A DNA stretch of 53,539 bases from Prolixibacteraceae bacterium (GTDB lineage Bacteria > Bacteroidota > Bacteroidia > Bacteroidales > Prolixibacteraceae): assembly GCA_028377305.1 (NCBI GenBank), contig JAONJW010000016.1, positions 1 to 53,539 on the forward strand, written 5' to 3'. The notes beneath the pieces were generated by a model that worked only from the letters and a program-made list of their open reading frames with translations, was not told where the DNA came from and did no database searches. Positions 38,157 through 46,794 of the stretch are shown here, piece by piece. Made by a program: the position numbers and the translations under genes. Position 1 is the stretch's first letter. Each line of letters opens with the position of its first letter.

Positions 38157-38987
38157 ATGGAAATGTTAGTTGTTAAGTTAATGTTCGTATTGTTCTGTTG
38201 GTTAGGATTCCCAATTTTATTACGTTCTCAAATACGTATTGTCGCCAAGGGTGGTGCTAGTTTCTACAAGCCTGGAAACACTGTCGTCGCTGTTCGATTA
38301 GCTTGGGAGTACCATGCAGATGGTATTTTGGTGGATGTATTTGAAAGTAAAGATGAAAAGTGGTTTGCTTTTCGACCAGAGGTGATTCGAACATATGTAC
38401 CTAAGTGGTACGACCTGAGATCGATGAGGGCCAAAAAGATTGGTGCTTTATCGCTGCAAAGTAAGATTAAAAATGGTTCGGATTATCACATCTCAACGTT
38501 AGAGGATGTGGTAAGTGTGTTGCCGAAAGGAAAATTCTTCATTATCTCTTTAGACGACAAAGTAAAAAACTTGAAGTCGTTGGTTGATCATCTCAGAGAT
38601 CATCGTAACGCAGTAAGTTTTCGTTTTGTATCATCCAATTGGAGAATGGTAAAGTATTTATCCAAGCGAATTGATCCTAAGAATATCTATTATCGATGGG
38701 ATGGTAGAAACAGTTTAGGGGTCACGATGGAGAAGATGAAAGAGTTAGAAGTTACTTCACTGGTGATGGATAAAAAATATATTAATCCACAGGTGATGGA
38801 ATGGATGAATGATTGGGGCATTAAGCTTCATCTCTCGTTATCGGAGAAGGACAATGGGAAACAGGTAGTAAGAGACTATCCTGATGTACAATCTCTGTTT
38901 ACTTCACGACCGAGGTGGGTGAGAAGTTTACTCCCAGATGGCGAAGATAATACTCCTGATGTTCAGGTTTTTGGTTTGGTTAAATAG
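38157..38987 (+). CDS. GDPD-fold protein lacking catalytic residues
   Basis: 276-residue exported protein with an N-terminal signal or anchor (MLVVKLMFVLFCWLGFPILL). The next part aligns to the start of glycerophosphodiester phosphodiesterases, where active enzymes read AHRGAS..PENT..A, then E-x-D, then a histidine. Here it reads IVAKGGASFYKPGNTVVAVR and ILVDVFESKD, and the later His position falls in FAFRPEV. So the H-R pair is K-G, the E of E-x-D is V and the second H is missing; only D remains. I infer a pseudoenzyme or binding protein. The purine-rich run AAAGGAGGGG (38147-38156) directly abuts the first ATG; the in-frame ATG at 38163 is better spaced and may be the real start. Confidence 0.72.
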   Translation: MEMLVVKLMFVLFCWLGFPILLRSQIRIVAKGGASFYKPGNTVVAVRLAWEYHADGILVDVFESKDEKWFAFRPEVIRTYVPKWYDLRSMRAKKIGALSLQSKIKNGSDYHISTLEDVVSVLPKGKFFIISLDDKVKNLKSLVDHLRDHRNAVSFRFVSSNWRMVKYLSKRIDPKNIYYRWDGRNSLGVTMEKMKELEVTSLVMDKKYINPQVMEWMNDWGIKLHLSLSEKDNGKQVVRDYPDVQSLFTSRPRWVRSLLPDGEDNTPDVQVFGLVK

Positions 38988-39022
38988 GTGGGTATTATCT
39001 TAAGTACTGTCTTCTTTGTATC

Positions 39023-39073
39023 AAAAGAGAGAAATCGAATAGAGTGACTTCTATTGGTTTTCTCTCTTTTTTT
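39023..39073. terminator. Bidirectional terminator between convergent genes
   Basis: AAAAGAGAGAAA (39023-39034) pairs with the TTTCTCTCTTTT arm near 39058-39069; inner bases (AATAG with CTATT) extend the stem; T-run to 39073. It ends both the GDPD-like gene and the his operon. Confidence 0.85.
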
Positions 39074-39079
39074 ATTGAA

Positions 39080-39679
39080 CTATTTATGTCTTGATCTTAG
39101 CTCTCTGACGAGGTCCTCTATGCGGTAGCCTTTGTAGGTTAACAGCACAATAAGGTGATACAATAGATCAGCTCCTTCATATAGGAAGTTTTCATTATCA
39201 TTTGCCATTGCACCAATTACCGTCTCTACTGCCTCTTCCCCAACCTTCTGAGTTATCTTACGTATCCCTTTATTAAACAGATGTGTGGTGTAGCTCCCTT
39301 CCGGCATCTCTTTCTTTCTCTGATCAATAAAGTCCTGTAGCTCGGTTAAAAATAGGATGTCATTAGGGGCGTTCTCTTCTCCCCAACAAGTGTCAGTCCC
39401 TTTATGACAAGTGGGGCCTTGTGGTGTAACGTAGATAAGTAGGGTATCTTGGTCACAATCTAATAGAATTCGTTCGACCAAAAGAAAGTTAGATGAGGTT
39501 TCTCCTTTCTGCCATAATCTCTCTTTTGTGCGACTATAGAATGTCACTTTTTTATCTGCTTTGGTCTTCTCAAAAGCTTCTTGATTCATATATCCCAACA
39601 TCAACACCTTGTTGGTTTTAGCATCTTGTATGATAGCAGGCACTAGTCCATTGCCCATTTTATTAAATTCGATCTGCAT
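39080..39679 (-). CDS. hisIE: HisIE, phosphoribosyl-AMP cyclohydrolase/phosphoribosyl-ATP pyrophosphatase
   Basis: Bifunctional enzyme for steps 2 and 3 of histidine synthesis, 199 residues. The N-terminal HisI domain (1-105) has the metal-site sequence GPTCHKGTDTCWGE, and VLMLGYMNQEAFEKT. The C-terminal HisE domain (about 112-199) carries KVGEEAVETVIGAMANDNEN and LLYHLIVLLTYKG. It is the last gene of the his operon, 11 bases after hisF, and is followed by a terminator at 39023-39073. The fused form is normal for the phylum. Confidence 0.96.
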   Translation of the reverse strand: MQIEFNKMGNGLVPAIIQDAKTNKVLMLGYMNQEAFEKTKADKKVTFYSRTKERLWQKGETSSNFLLVERILLDCDQDTLLIYVTPQGPTCHKGTDTCWGEENAPNDILFLTELQDFIDQRKKEMPEGSYTTHLFNKGIRKITQKVGEEAVETVIGAMANDNENFLYEGADLLYHLIVLLTYKGYRIEDLVRELRSRHK

Positions 39680-39690
39680 AGTGGTATGAA

Positions 39691-40449
39691 TTATAGGGTT
39701 CTAACCGGTACGTTATTTTGTTTTAGATAGCTCTTTAAGTCTGGGATCGCTACCTCTTTATAGTGGAATATACTGGCAGCCAATGCGGCATCGGCTTTAC
39801 CTTCCACAAAGGTGTCTACAAAGTCTTCTTGACATCCTGCACCTCCAGAGGCAATCACCGGGATGGTCAAAATATCATGTAGTCTTCTCAAGGCTTCATT
39901 GGCAAAGCCACCCTTGGTCCCATCATGATCCATAGAGGTAAAAAGGATCTCCCCAGCCCCTCTCTCTTCTGCCTCTTTGGCCCAAGAGAAAAGCTCTTTA
40001 TCTGTATCTATTCGCCCCCCTGCGCTTTTAACCGCCCATTGACCATTTTCCTGTCGCGCATCAATGGCCACCACAACAAACTGACTCCCAAATCGTGTCG
40101 CCAATAGGTTGATTAGCCCAGGGTTTTTAATAGCAGAAGAGTTAATAGAGACCTTGTCTGCACCATGTGCTAGAAGTATTGCTGCATCCTCTACGGTACT
40201 TATTCCCCCACCAATGGTAAATGGGATATTGATCTCAGAAGCGATACGCTTCACTAGCTCTTTGGTGGTCTTTCGTGCTTCTTGTGTAGCGGTAATATCC
40301 AGTAGAACTAACTCATCTGCACCCTCTTCGGAATACCACTTTGCTAGTTCCACTGGATCTCCCACTGCTTTGATTCCCTCAAAGTGTATTCCCTTGACGG
40401 TCTGCCCATCTTTGATATCCAAACATGGAATGATTCTTTTTGCCAACAT
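39691..40449 (-). CDS. hisF: HisF, imidazole glycerol phosphate synthase cyclase subunit
   Basis: Beta/alpha-barrel subunit that uses ammonia from HisH to turn PRFAR into imidazole glycerol phosphate and AICAR. Begins [20 protein letters not shown] with the catalytic Asp11 region; then [35 protein letters not shown] (catalytic Asp near 130) and [17 protein letters not shown]. 252 residues, normal length. It lies five bases after hisA and 11 before hisIE, in the standard order hisHAF-IE. Confidence 0.97.
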   Translation of the reverse strand: MLAKRIIPCLDIKDGQTVKGIHFEGIKAVGDPVELAKWYSEEGADELVLLDITATQEARKTTKELVKRIASEINIPFTIGGGISTVEDAAILLAHGADKVSINSSAIKNPGLINLLATRFGSQFVVVAIDARQENGQWAVKSAGGRIDTDKELFSWAKEAEERGAGEILFTSMDHDGTKGGFANEALRRLHDILTIPVIASGGAGCQEDFVDTFVEGKADAALAASIFHYKEVAIPDLKSYLKQNNVPVRTL

Positions 40450-40454
40450 AAGGA

Positions 40455-41186
40455 TTATTTTTTAGAGATGATAAACTGCTCTAGCTCTTTTAGAGAAACA
40501 TGTCCTTCATAGATTGCCTTTCCAACAATCACCGCATCGATATTGTCTTGTTCTAAAGTGATAAGATCTTGCATCGTAGAAATACCTCCACTCGCAACGA
40601 TAAATAGCCCAGGGAAATTCTCCTTGATCTCTCTATATAGATCAAAAGAGGGACCTTGAAGCATTCCATCTTTCTCGATATCGGTGCTAATGGCTTTGGT
40701 AATACCTTTCGTCATCCACTCTTGAATAAAATCAAGAATATCTAATTCAGAAGACTCTTTCCATCCCATTGTAGAGATCTTACGATCTCTTGCATCGGCA
40801 CCTAAGATCATCTTTTCAGAACCATATCTCTCGATCCAAGAAGCAAAGAGTGAAGGGTTTTGAACTGCGACACTTCCTCCCGTCACCATCTGTGCCCCCG
40901 ACTCAAAAGCGATATAGATATCCTCTTGGCTCTTTATCCCTCCCCCAAAATCGATCACTAGATTGGTTTTTGAGGCAATACGCTCTAGGGTCTTATAGTT
41001 TACAATATGACTCTTCTTTGCCCCCTCTAGATCAACAAGGTGAAGACGTTTTATCCCGTGGTCTTCAAACTGTTGGGCTTGTGCTAATGGGTCCTGGTGA
41101 TATATTTTTTGTGTATTATAGTCTCCTTTGCTTAGACGAACACATTGTCCTTCAATAATATCTATGGCTGGTATAATTTCGATCAT
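40455..41186 (-). CDS. hisA: HisA, phosphoribosylformimino-AICAR-phosphate isomerase
   Basis: Beta/alpha-barrel isomerase for step 4 of histidine synthesis, 243 residues. It starts [20 protein letters not shown], with the catalytic Asp at about 9, and contains [45 protein letters not shown] (second catalytic Asp) and [14 protein letters not shown]. Its start overlaps the hisH stop by four bases, so translation is coupled. Homologous to HisF next door, as usual. Confidence 0.97.
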   Translation of the reverse strand: MIEIIPAIDIIEGQCVRLSKGDYNTQKIYHQDPLAQAQQFEDHGIKRLHLVDLEGAKKSHIVNYKTLERIASKTNLVIDFGGGIKSQEDIYIAFESGAQMVTGGSVAVQNPSLFASWIERYGSEKMILGADARDRKISTMGWKESSELDILDFIQEWMTKGITKAISTDIEKDGMLQGPSFDLYREIKENFPGLFIVASGGISTMQDLITLEQDNIDAVIVGKAIYEGHVSLKELEQFIISKK

Positions 41187-41779
41187 GGTGTTTGGTTTAG
41201 GAATTGATTCAACATTATGGATCCGACTTTCCCACTCTTTTCTGGGTGAAACTGCATCGCCCAGAAGTTCTCCTTTTTCAGCATCGCACTAAAATTATTA
41301 GCATAGTGACATGAAGCAAAAGTACTATTACATAGTTCTGCGTAGTAGGAGTGAACAAAGTAGAGATACTCTTGTTCAAATTGGGTTTTCCATACTCCAT
41401 CATTGGAGAAGTTCAGCTGATTCCAACCCATATGAGGCACCTTGGTCTCACTATCTTGTGGAATAAAACGTTTCACATGGGTATCAAAAATTCCTAACCC
41501 TTTAATATCACCCTCTTCACTGTGTTGGCACATCAGCTGTAGTCCTAGACATATCCCTAGAACTGGTTGTTGAAGCTGGGGAATGATCTTGTCTAGTTGA
41601 TGCTCTCTCAGATAATCCATTGCGCTTTTAGCTTGTCCTACACCAGGAAAAATAACGCGATCGGCAGAGCATATCTGTTCATAATGGTCTGTAACAATCG
41701 TCTCTGTGCCAAGACGCTTGAGCGTCTCTTGCACAGAAAAGATGTTACCACCATTATATTTTATAATGGCAATTTTCAT
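41183..41779 (-). CDS. hisH: HisH, glutamine amidotransferase subunit
   Basis: Class I glutaminase subunit of imidazole glycerol phosphate synthase, 198 residues. The triad is intact: the nucleophile Cys in VLGICLGLQLMCQHSEEGD and the His-x-Glu pair in MQFHPEKSGKVG. Start MKIAIIKYNGGNIFSVQETL is typical. The gene overlaps hisA by four bases. It is separated from the tlpA-like gene upstream by 30 bases, the largest change of spacing within the operon's second half. Confidence 0.96.
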   Translation of the reverse strand: MKIAIIKYNGGNIFSVQETLKRLGTETIVTDHYEQICSADRVIFPGVGQAKSAMDYLREHQLDKIIPQLQQPVLGICLGLQLMCQHSEEGDIKGLGIFDTHVKRFIPQDSETKVPHMGWNQLNFSNDGVWKTQFEQEYLYFVHSYYAELCNSTFASCHYANNFSAMLKKENFWAMQFHPEKSGKVGSIMLNQFLNQTP

Positions 41780-41809
41780 AAAAAGTACTGGTATACTGTG
41801 TTCAATTAA

Positions 41810-42412
41810 TTAATCACGACAAAGAAGGTAGTGGATTACTTTCTTCAGGTTCTCGAACTCCTCTGGCTTATATAAGCGGGTCAAGAAAGCAATACGACCA
41901 TCTTTATCAATAATTACATTGCGTGTTACTCCTGCTTTCTTAACGGCAAATAGTCCAAATACGTCTGCGTTAGGATCCAAAGCAATAGGATAAGTAACTT
42001 GGATATCCTCTTTGAACTTTTTTACTTTCTCTAAAGGTTCATCCCTGTCGACTCCCATCAAAAAGAAGTCGGTATTGTTCTTATGTTTTTGCCAAATATC
42101 TTTCTCAATATGTGGCATCTCTTTTCTACAAACTGGACACCAGCTTGCCGTGAACTGAAGCATTACGACCTTGCCTTTCAAGTCACTCAGCGATACTTTC
42201 TTTCCGTTGGTTAACTCCACCGTAAAATTTGGTGCTTTGTCTCCAACTTGAAGAAGATAGCCGTACTCTTCTGGCGTCTCATTCTGTTTAATCGAGTCGA
42301 TAATATCTTCCGCAGAGATACATATCTCTGTTTTGTGTTTGCTTTTTTTACTTGTACAAGCAAAACCTAAAAATAGTGTTGCAAGTAAAAGTACGATGTT
42401 TGATTTTCTCAT
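41810..42412 (-). CDS. TlpA-like thioredoxin-fold lipoprotein
   Basis: 200-residue lipoprotein, lipobox FAC (Cys at about residue 19), with an alkyl-hydroperoxide/TlpA-type thioredoxin domain. The motif WCPVC in MLQFTASWCPVCRKEMPHIE gives a redox pair. Also seen are GDKAPNFTVELTNGKKVSLS, AGVTRNVIIDKDGRIAF with the conserved Pro region, and VTYPIALDPN. It probably reduces or delivers electrons to cell-envelope thiols. Its place between purU and hisH inside the histidine operon is unexpected; no link between TlpA-type proteins and histidine synthesis is known to me. Spacing of 44 bases upstream and 30 downstream suggests a cargo gene with its own translation signals. Confidence 0.9.
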   Translation of the reverse strand: MRKSNIVLLLATLFLGFACTSKKSKHKTEICISAEDIIDSIKQNETPEEYGYLLQVGDKAPNFTVELTNGKKVSLSDLKGKVVMLQFTASWCPVCRKEMPHIEKDIWQKHKNNTDFFLMGVDRDEPLEKVKKFKEDIQVTYPIALDPNADVFGLFAVKKAGVTRNVIIDKDGRIAFLTRLYKPEEFENLKKVIHYLLCRD

Positions 42413-42456
42413 ATAAGTAAAGTGTTGGTACTTAGATAATAACTTGAAATCGTCTT

Positions 42457-43317
42457 CTATGAAAAAACAACAGTCCTGTTGTTATATACCAGTACTTTAT
42501 GTTGAATATGTTTGTATACCGCCTGTGAAAGTACAATTTTTTCTAGATCTCTTCCTTTATGAACTAGATTTTGTACGGGATCTTTATGACTAATTTTAGC
42601 TACATCTTGAGCTATAATAGGTCCGGCATCAAGTTCCGTAGTAACATAATGACTGGTAGCGCCAATAATTTTTACACCTCTTTTATGTGCTGCATGATAG
42701 GGTTTAGCACCAGCAAATGCGGGTAAGAAGGAGTGATGAATATTGATGATACGGTTAGGGAAATGAGTAATGAAGTCTTCACTAAGTATCTGCATATAAC
42801 GTGCAAGAACAACAAAATCAATATTGTGTTTTTTTAATAACTCTATCTCCTTTTTTTCTTCTTCCGCTTTGGTTTTCGCAGTAATAGGGTGATAATGGAA
42901 TGGTATACCAAACTTCTTTGCAATAGGTTCCAATGCACGGTGATTAGAGATAATACAAGGAATGTCTACATTCCATTCTCCCTCTGCATATCTAGCCAAA
43001 ATATCAAACAGACAGTGTGACATCTTTGAAACAAAAAGTGCCATACGAGGTTTCTTATCCGAGAAATGAATTTCATAGCTAAGTTGATATTTCATTGCAA
43101 ATAGAGTATTGAAATATTCGTCTATTTTTAGAATAGGAATAGTAAAGTTGGCTAGATCCCACTCCAGACGCATATAAAATAGCTTTTCTTCTTTATTGAC
43201 ATATTGATCTAGATAAAGAATATTTCCTTTATTGTTATTTACAAATTCGGTTATTCGAGCCAAGATTCCTGGCTGGTCGGGGCAATGCAAAAGTAGTATG
43301 GCACTTTGTGAACTCAT
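42457..43317 (-). CDS. purU: PurU, formyltetrahydrofolate deformylase
   Basis: Hydrolyses 10-formyl-THF to THF and formate. It has an N-terminal ACT domain (about 1-80, LLLHCPDQPGILARITEFVN) and a formyltransferase-fold catalytic part (88-286). Catalytic residues are present: Asn-His in RIINIHHSFLPAFAGAKPY and Asp in TTELDAGPIIAQDV. 286 residues, normal size. The start is three bases after the hisB stop, so it is inside the his operon and co-translated. A link is plausible, because HisF/HisH release AICAR, which PurH formylates with 10-formyl-THF; why deformylase is needed here is not clear. Confidence 0.94.
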   Translation of the reverse strand: MSSQSAILLLHCPDQPGILARITEFVNNNKGNILYLDQYVNKEEKLFYMRLEWDLANFTIPILKIDEYFNTLFAMKYQLSYEIHFSDKKPRMALFVSKMSHCLFDILARYAEGEWNVDIPCIISNHRALEPIAKKFGIPFHYHPITAKTKAEEEKKEIELLKKHNIDFVVLARYMQILSEDFITHFPNRIINIHHSFLPAFAGAKPYHAAHKRGVKIIGATSHYVTTELDAGPIIAQDVAKISHKDPVQNLVHKGRDLEKIVLSQAVYKHIQHKVLVYNNRTVVFS

Positions 43318-43320
43318 GGC

Positions 43321-44442
43321 TTATAATGTTTCTTTGGTACTGGGTATGGTGAAAATGGTTTTATCTTGTTTGGTTGCCATCCTTATGGCTTTGGCAAAGC
43401 CTTTAAATATTCCTTCAATCTTATGGTGTTCGTTGTCTCCTTTTGCTTCGATATTGAGGTTACACTTGGCTGTATCACTAAATGATTTAAAGAAGTGGAA
43501 GAACATCTCGGTGGGCATATCTCCAACATATTCTCTTCGGAATGAAGCATCCCATATAATCCATGGCCTTCCTCCAAAATCAATAGCCACTTTTGCTAAG
43601 CAGTCATCCATGGGAAGAAGGAAACCATAACGTTCGATGCCTTTTTTGTCTCCTAATACCTCTTTAAATGCCTCTCCAAGTGCTAGACCGACATCTTCAA
43701 TCGTATGGTGTTCATCTACTTCTAAATCACCATTCACTTGAATATCTAATCGGCAGTTTCCATGTCTACCGATCTGCTCTAGCATATGATCAAAGAACTT
43801 CAACCCAGAATTAATGATTCCTTTTTCTGTGCTATCCAATGTGAGCTCAATTCTAATATCAGTTTCTGCAGTGGCTCGAGCAATGGTTACACTTCGTTTG
43901 GGGAATAAGATGCTATCCACGATGTCGTTCCACGATTTCGACTGTGCAATACAGGTATCTGACCAAGTTTCAGAGAGCTTATCGTTACTATAGAAGATAG
44001 CTTTACATCCTAGGTTCTTAGCCAACTCTATATCTGAGGTGCGATCCCCGATAACAATAGAGTTTTTTATATCGTAATTGCCATCAAGGTATTGCATAAG
44101 CATCCCCGTTTTAGGTTTCCTCGTTAGCGCATTATCTTGTTCGAAAGTGCGATCAATATGGGTATTATAGAACGTGATGCCCTCATTCTGAAATGTCTCA
44201 ACCATACGGTTATGAGGACCCCAGAAGGTCTCTTCTGGAAAAGATTCAGTTCCCAAACCATCTTGGTTGGTAACCATCACCAAAAGAAAGGCATTTGAGT
44301 CCATGATTCGTTTCAGCGCTCCAAATACTTGTGGTTCAAACTGTAATTTATCGAATGAGTCGATTTGTTGATCTTCAATAGGCTCATCAATCATTGTCCC
44401 ATCACGATCAATAAAAAGTAGTTTAGGCTTCTGTTGTTTCAT
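43321..44442 (-). CDS. hisB: HisB, bifunctional histidinol-phosphatase/imidazoleglycerol-phosphate dehydratase
   Basis: Two-domain enzyme, 373 residues, for steps 6 and 8. The N-terminal HAD phosphatase (1-165) has LLFIDRDGTMIDEP (DxDxT with catalytic Asp), LLVMVTNQDGLGTE and SIVIGDRTSDIELAKNLGC. The C-terminal dehydratase (about 183-373) has FFDHMLEQIGRHG and DEHHTIEDVGLALGEAF, the metal-binding His pairs, and a second set FNLNIEAKG-like (CNLNIEAKGDNEHHKIEG). It lies five bases after hisC and three before purU. Confidence 0.97.
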   Translation of the reverse strand: MKQQKPKLLFIDRDGTMIDEPIEDQQIDSFDKLQFEPQVFGALKRIMDSNAFLLVMVTNQDGLGTESFPEETFWGPHNRMVETFQNEGITFYNTHIDRTFEQDNALTRKPKTGMLMQYLDGNYDIKNSIVIGDRTSDIELAKNLGCKAIFYSNDKLSETWSDTCIAQSKSWNDIVDSILFPKRSVTIARATAETDIRIELTLDSTEKGIINSGLKFFDHMLEQIGRHGNCRLDIQVNGDLEVDEHHTIEDVGLALGEAFKEVLGDKKGIERYGFLLPMDDCLAKVAIDFGGRPWIIWDASFRREYVGDMPTEMFFHFFKSFSDTAKCNLNIEAKGDNEHHKIEGIFKGFAKAIRMATKQDKTIFTIPSTKETL

Positions 44443-44447
44443 AATAA

Positions 44448-45491
44448 TTATGGTGCAATGATTCTTAATTGGTCTATAAAAACTTTATTTTCAGCTGGAG
44501 TCCCCACCGTAATGCGTAAGCAGTCATCACATAGAATAACTTTTGTGCGATTACGTACTACCGTCCCATCTTTCAGGAGTTGTTGATAGCAATGATTGGC
44601 ATCTTTAATCTTTACTAAGATAAAATTGGCTTCCGTTGGATACACTTTCTCCACCTGTTCAATGGAGATCAGAGCCTCCGATAGCTTCTCTCTCTCTTGG
44701 ATGATCTCCGCAATCTGTTGCTTTACTCGATCTGCTTCATACATCAAAATATCCAGAGCTTTCTTTTGGGTCAACACATTGACATTATAAGGATACTTTA
44801 CCTTATTAAGTAGAGATATAACCTCGGCCTGTGCCATGGCCATTCCCAAACGAATACCTGCCAGCCCCCATGCTTTACTAAAAGTTTGCAACACGACAAG
44901 GTTGGGATAGTGAGCAATTTCTTCGGAGAAAGAGGGCGTTTTTGCAAAGTCAATGTAGGCTTCATCCACTACCACAATACCATGAAATGATTGACACAAT
45001 TCGATGATATCTTCTCTTTTCAAAGTGTTCCCTGTTGGATTATTGGGTGAGCAAAGAAAGATTAGCTTTGTGTATTGATCCCAAAGCTCCTTAATTCTAG
45101 GGATATGGATATTAAAATCGGTCGTCAATAGCGCCTCTCTTCTCTCAATATCATTGACCTTTCCACAAACATCATACATCCCATAGCTAGGGGAAATTGA
45201 GATATAATTATCCTTCCCGGGGCAACAGAAAATACGATATAGTAGATCAATCGCCTCATCACTTCCATTCCCTAAAAATATCTGATCGGTGCTTACCCCT
45301 TTTAATTGTCCAATCTGCCTCTTTAGATCGACTTGATAAGGGTCAGGATAGCGGTTTAATCCACTGTTATAGGGATTTTCATTGGCATCCAAATAGATTG
45401 AAGCCTCTCCCTCAAAATCATCTCTGGCACACTGGTAAGGTGCTAGAGATAAAATGTTTGGGCGTACGATGGCGTTTAAGTTAAATTTCAT
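44448..45491 (-). CDS. hisC: HisC, histidinol-phosphate aminotransferase
   Basis: PLP-dependent class I aminotransferase, 347 residues, making histidinol phosphate from imidazole acetol phosphate with glutamate. Visible: LDANENPYNSGLNRYPDPYQ, SPNNPTGNTLKREDI, VVDEAYIDFA and the PLP lysine in LQTFSKAWGLAGIRLGMAMA, then RITVGTPAENK near the C-terminus. The start overlaps the hisD 3' end by 11 bases, a tight coupling. Confidence 0.96.
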   Translation of the reverse strand: MKFNLNAIVRPNILSLAPYQCARDDFEGEASIYLDANENPYNSGLNRYPDPYQVDLKRQIGQLKGVSTDQIFLGNGSDEAIDLLYRIFCCPGKDNYISISPSYGMYDVCGKVNDIERREALLTTDFNIHIPRIKELWDQYTKLIFLCSPNNPTGNTLKREDIIELCQSFHGIVVVDEAYIDFAKTPSFSEEIAHYPNLVVLQTFSKAWGLAGIRLGMAMAQAEVISLLNKVKYPYNVNVLTQKKALDILMYEADRVKQQIAEIIQEREKLSEALISIEQVEKVYPTEANFILVKIKDANHCYQQLLKDGTVVRNRTKVILCDDCLRITVGTPAENKVFIDQLRIIAP

Positions 45492-46776
45492 TACTGCTCA
45501 GTTGATTAAGTCTTACCGTTACTGCATTTTTGTGTGCATCTAAAGATTCTGCTGCGGCCATCACCTCGATGGTATTACCAATAGATTGCAACCCCACGGC
45601 ACTGATTTCCTGATAGGTGATCTTTTTGGTAAATGCGTCTAGATTCACTCCACTGTAGGAGCGTGCCCATCCATTGGTTGGAAGGGTGTGGTTTGTTCCA
45701 GATGCATAATCACCAGCACTCTCGGGTGTGTAGTGCCCCATAAAAACAGAACCTGCATGACGAATCTCTGAAGCAATGTCGTTGGGCTTCTCTGTAGCAA
45801 TTATTAAGTGTTCTGCCGCATATTGGTTGGCAATCTCAATCATTTTGTGTTGATCCGAAACACACAGCATCACACTATTTTCTAGCGCATCGTTGGCAAG
45901 CACTTTTCTTCCTAAAAGTGCTAACTGTCTGTCCAGCTCTTCCGCTACAGCATCTAAAATAGGAGGGTGGTCTGTTACCAAAATAACTTGACTATCTGAA
46001 CCATGTTCCGCTTGGGACAGCAGGTCGGCTGCAATAAACGCTGGGTAGGCACTCTTGTCGGCTATTACCATCACTTCGGAAGGACCTGCAGGCATATCAA
46101 TAGCACATTGATCTGCCCCTACAACTTGTTTGGCTGCCGTAACATATTGATTTCCTGGACCAAAAATTTTATCCACCGATGGCACTGATTCTGTTCCATA
46201 TGCCATCGCGATAATGGCTTGAATTCCCCCCACAGTAACAATTTTGGTGATACCAGCAATCTGTGCGGCATATGCAATAGCAGGAGATATTTCTCCTTCT
46301 TGATTTGGAGGTGTACATAGTACAATCTCTTTACATCCTGCAATTTGTGCCGGTAATCCTAACATCAATACAGTTGAGAAGAGTGGTGCGGTTCCCCCTG
46401 GAATATATAGTCCCACTTTCTCTATTGCTTTCTGCTCTTGCCAGCATAATATACCGGGAGCAGTCTCAATTTTCTTTACGTCAATTCTTTGACTCTCATG
46501 AAAACGGCTTATGTTTTTTGCAGCAGTTTGAATAGCCTGCTTCAATTCGGGCGAAACAGTTTCAGCAATTGCTTCTATTTCGTCCTCTTCCATGACTAAT
46601 GTACGGATATTTACTCTATCAAATCGAGCGGTGTAGTCGATTAGAGCAATGTCTCCTCGAAAAAGAATGTCCTTGCGCATCTGTACTACGAGCTCTTTTA
46701 AGTCATTTGACTCTAGTACAGGACGTGTTAAACATTCGCTGATCTCTTGGGTTGTCGGGTTAATAAGTCGTCTCAT
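45481..46776 (-). CDS. hisD: HisD, histidinol dehydrogenase
   Basis: NAD-dependent zinc enzyme for the last two steps, histidinol to histidine, 431 residues. Key segments are VGLYIPGGTAPLFSTVLMLG, IFGPGNQYVTAAKQVVG, IDMPAGPSEVMVIADKSA, LLSQAEHGSDSQVILVTDH (zinc ligands), AAEHLIIA and GHYTPESAGDYASGTNHTLP with SYSGVNLDAFTK. All hallmark residues are present. It starts 18 bases after the hisG stop. Confidence 0.97.
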   Translation of the reverse strand: MRRLINPTTQEISECLTRPVLESNDLKELVVQMRKDILFRGDIALIDYTARFDRVNIRTLVMEEDEIEAIAETVSPELKQAIQTAAKNISRFHESQRIDVKKIETAPGILCWQEQKAIEKVGLYIPGGTAPLFSTVLMLGLPAQIAGCKEIVLCTPPNQEGEISPAIAYAAQIAGITKIVTVGGIQAIIAMAYGTESVPSVDKIFGPGNQYVTAAKQVVGADQCAIDMPAGPSEVMVIADKSAYPAFIAADLLSQAEHGSDSQVILVTDHPPILDAVAEELDRQLALLGRKVLANDALENSVMLCVSDQHKMIEIANQYAAEHLIIATEKPNDIASEIRHAGSVFMGHYTPESAGDYASGTNHTLPTNGWARSYSGVNLDAFTKKITYQEISAVGLQSIGNTIEVMAAAESLDAHKNAVTVRLNQLSSNEI

Positions 46777-46794
46777 TTAATAGTTTTGGTATTA

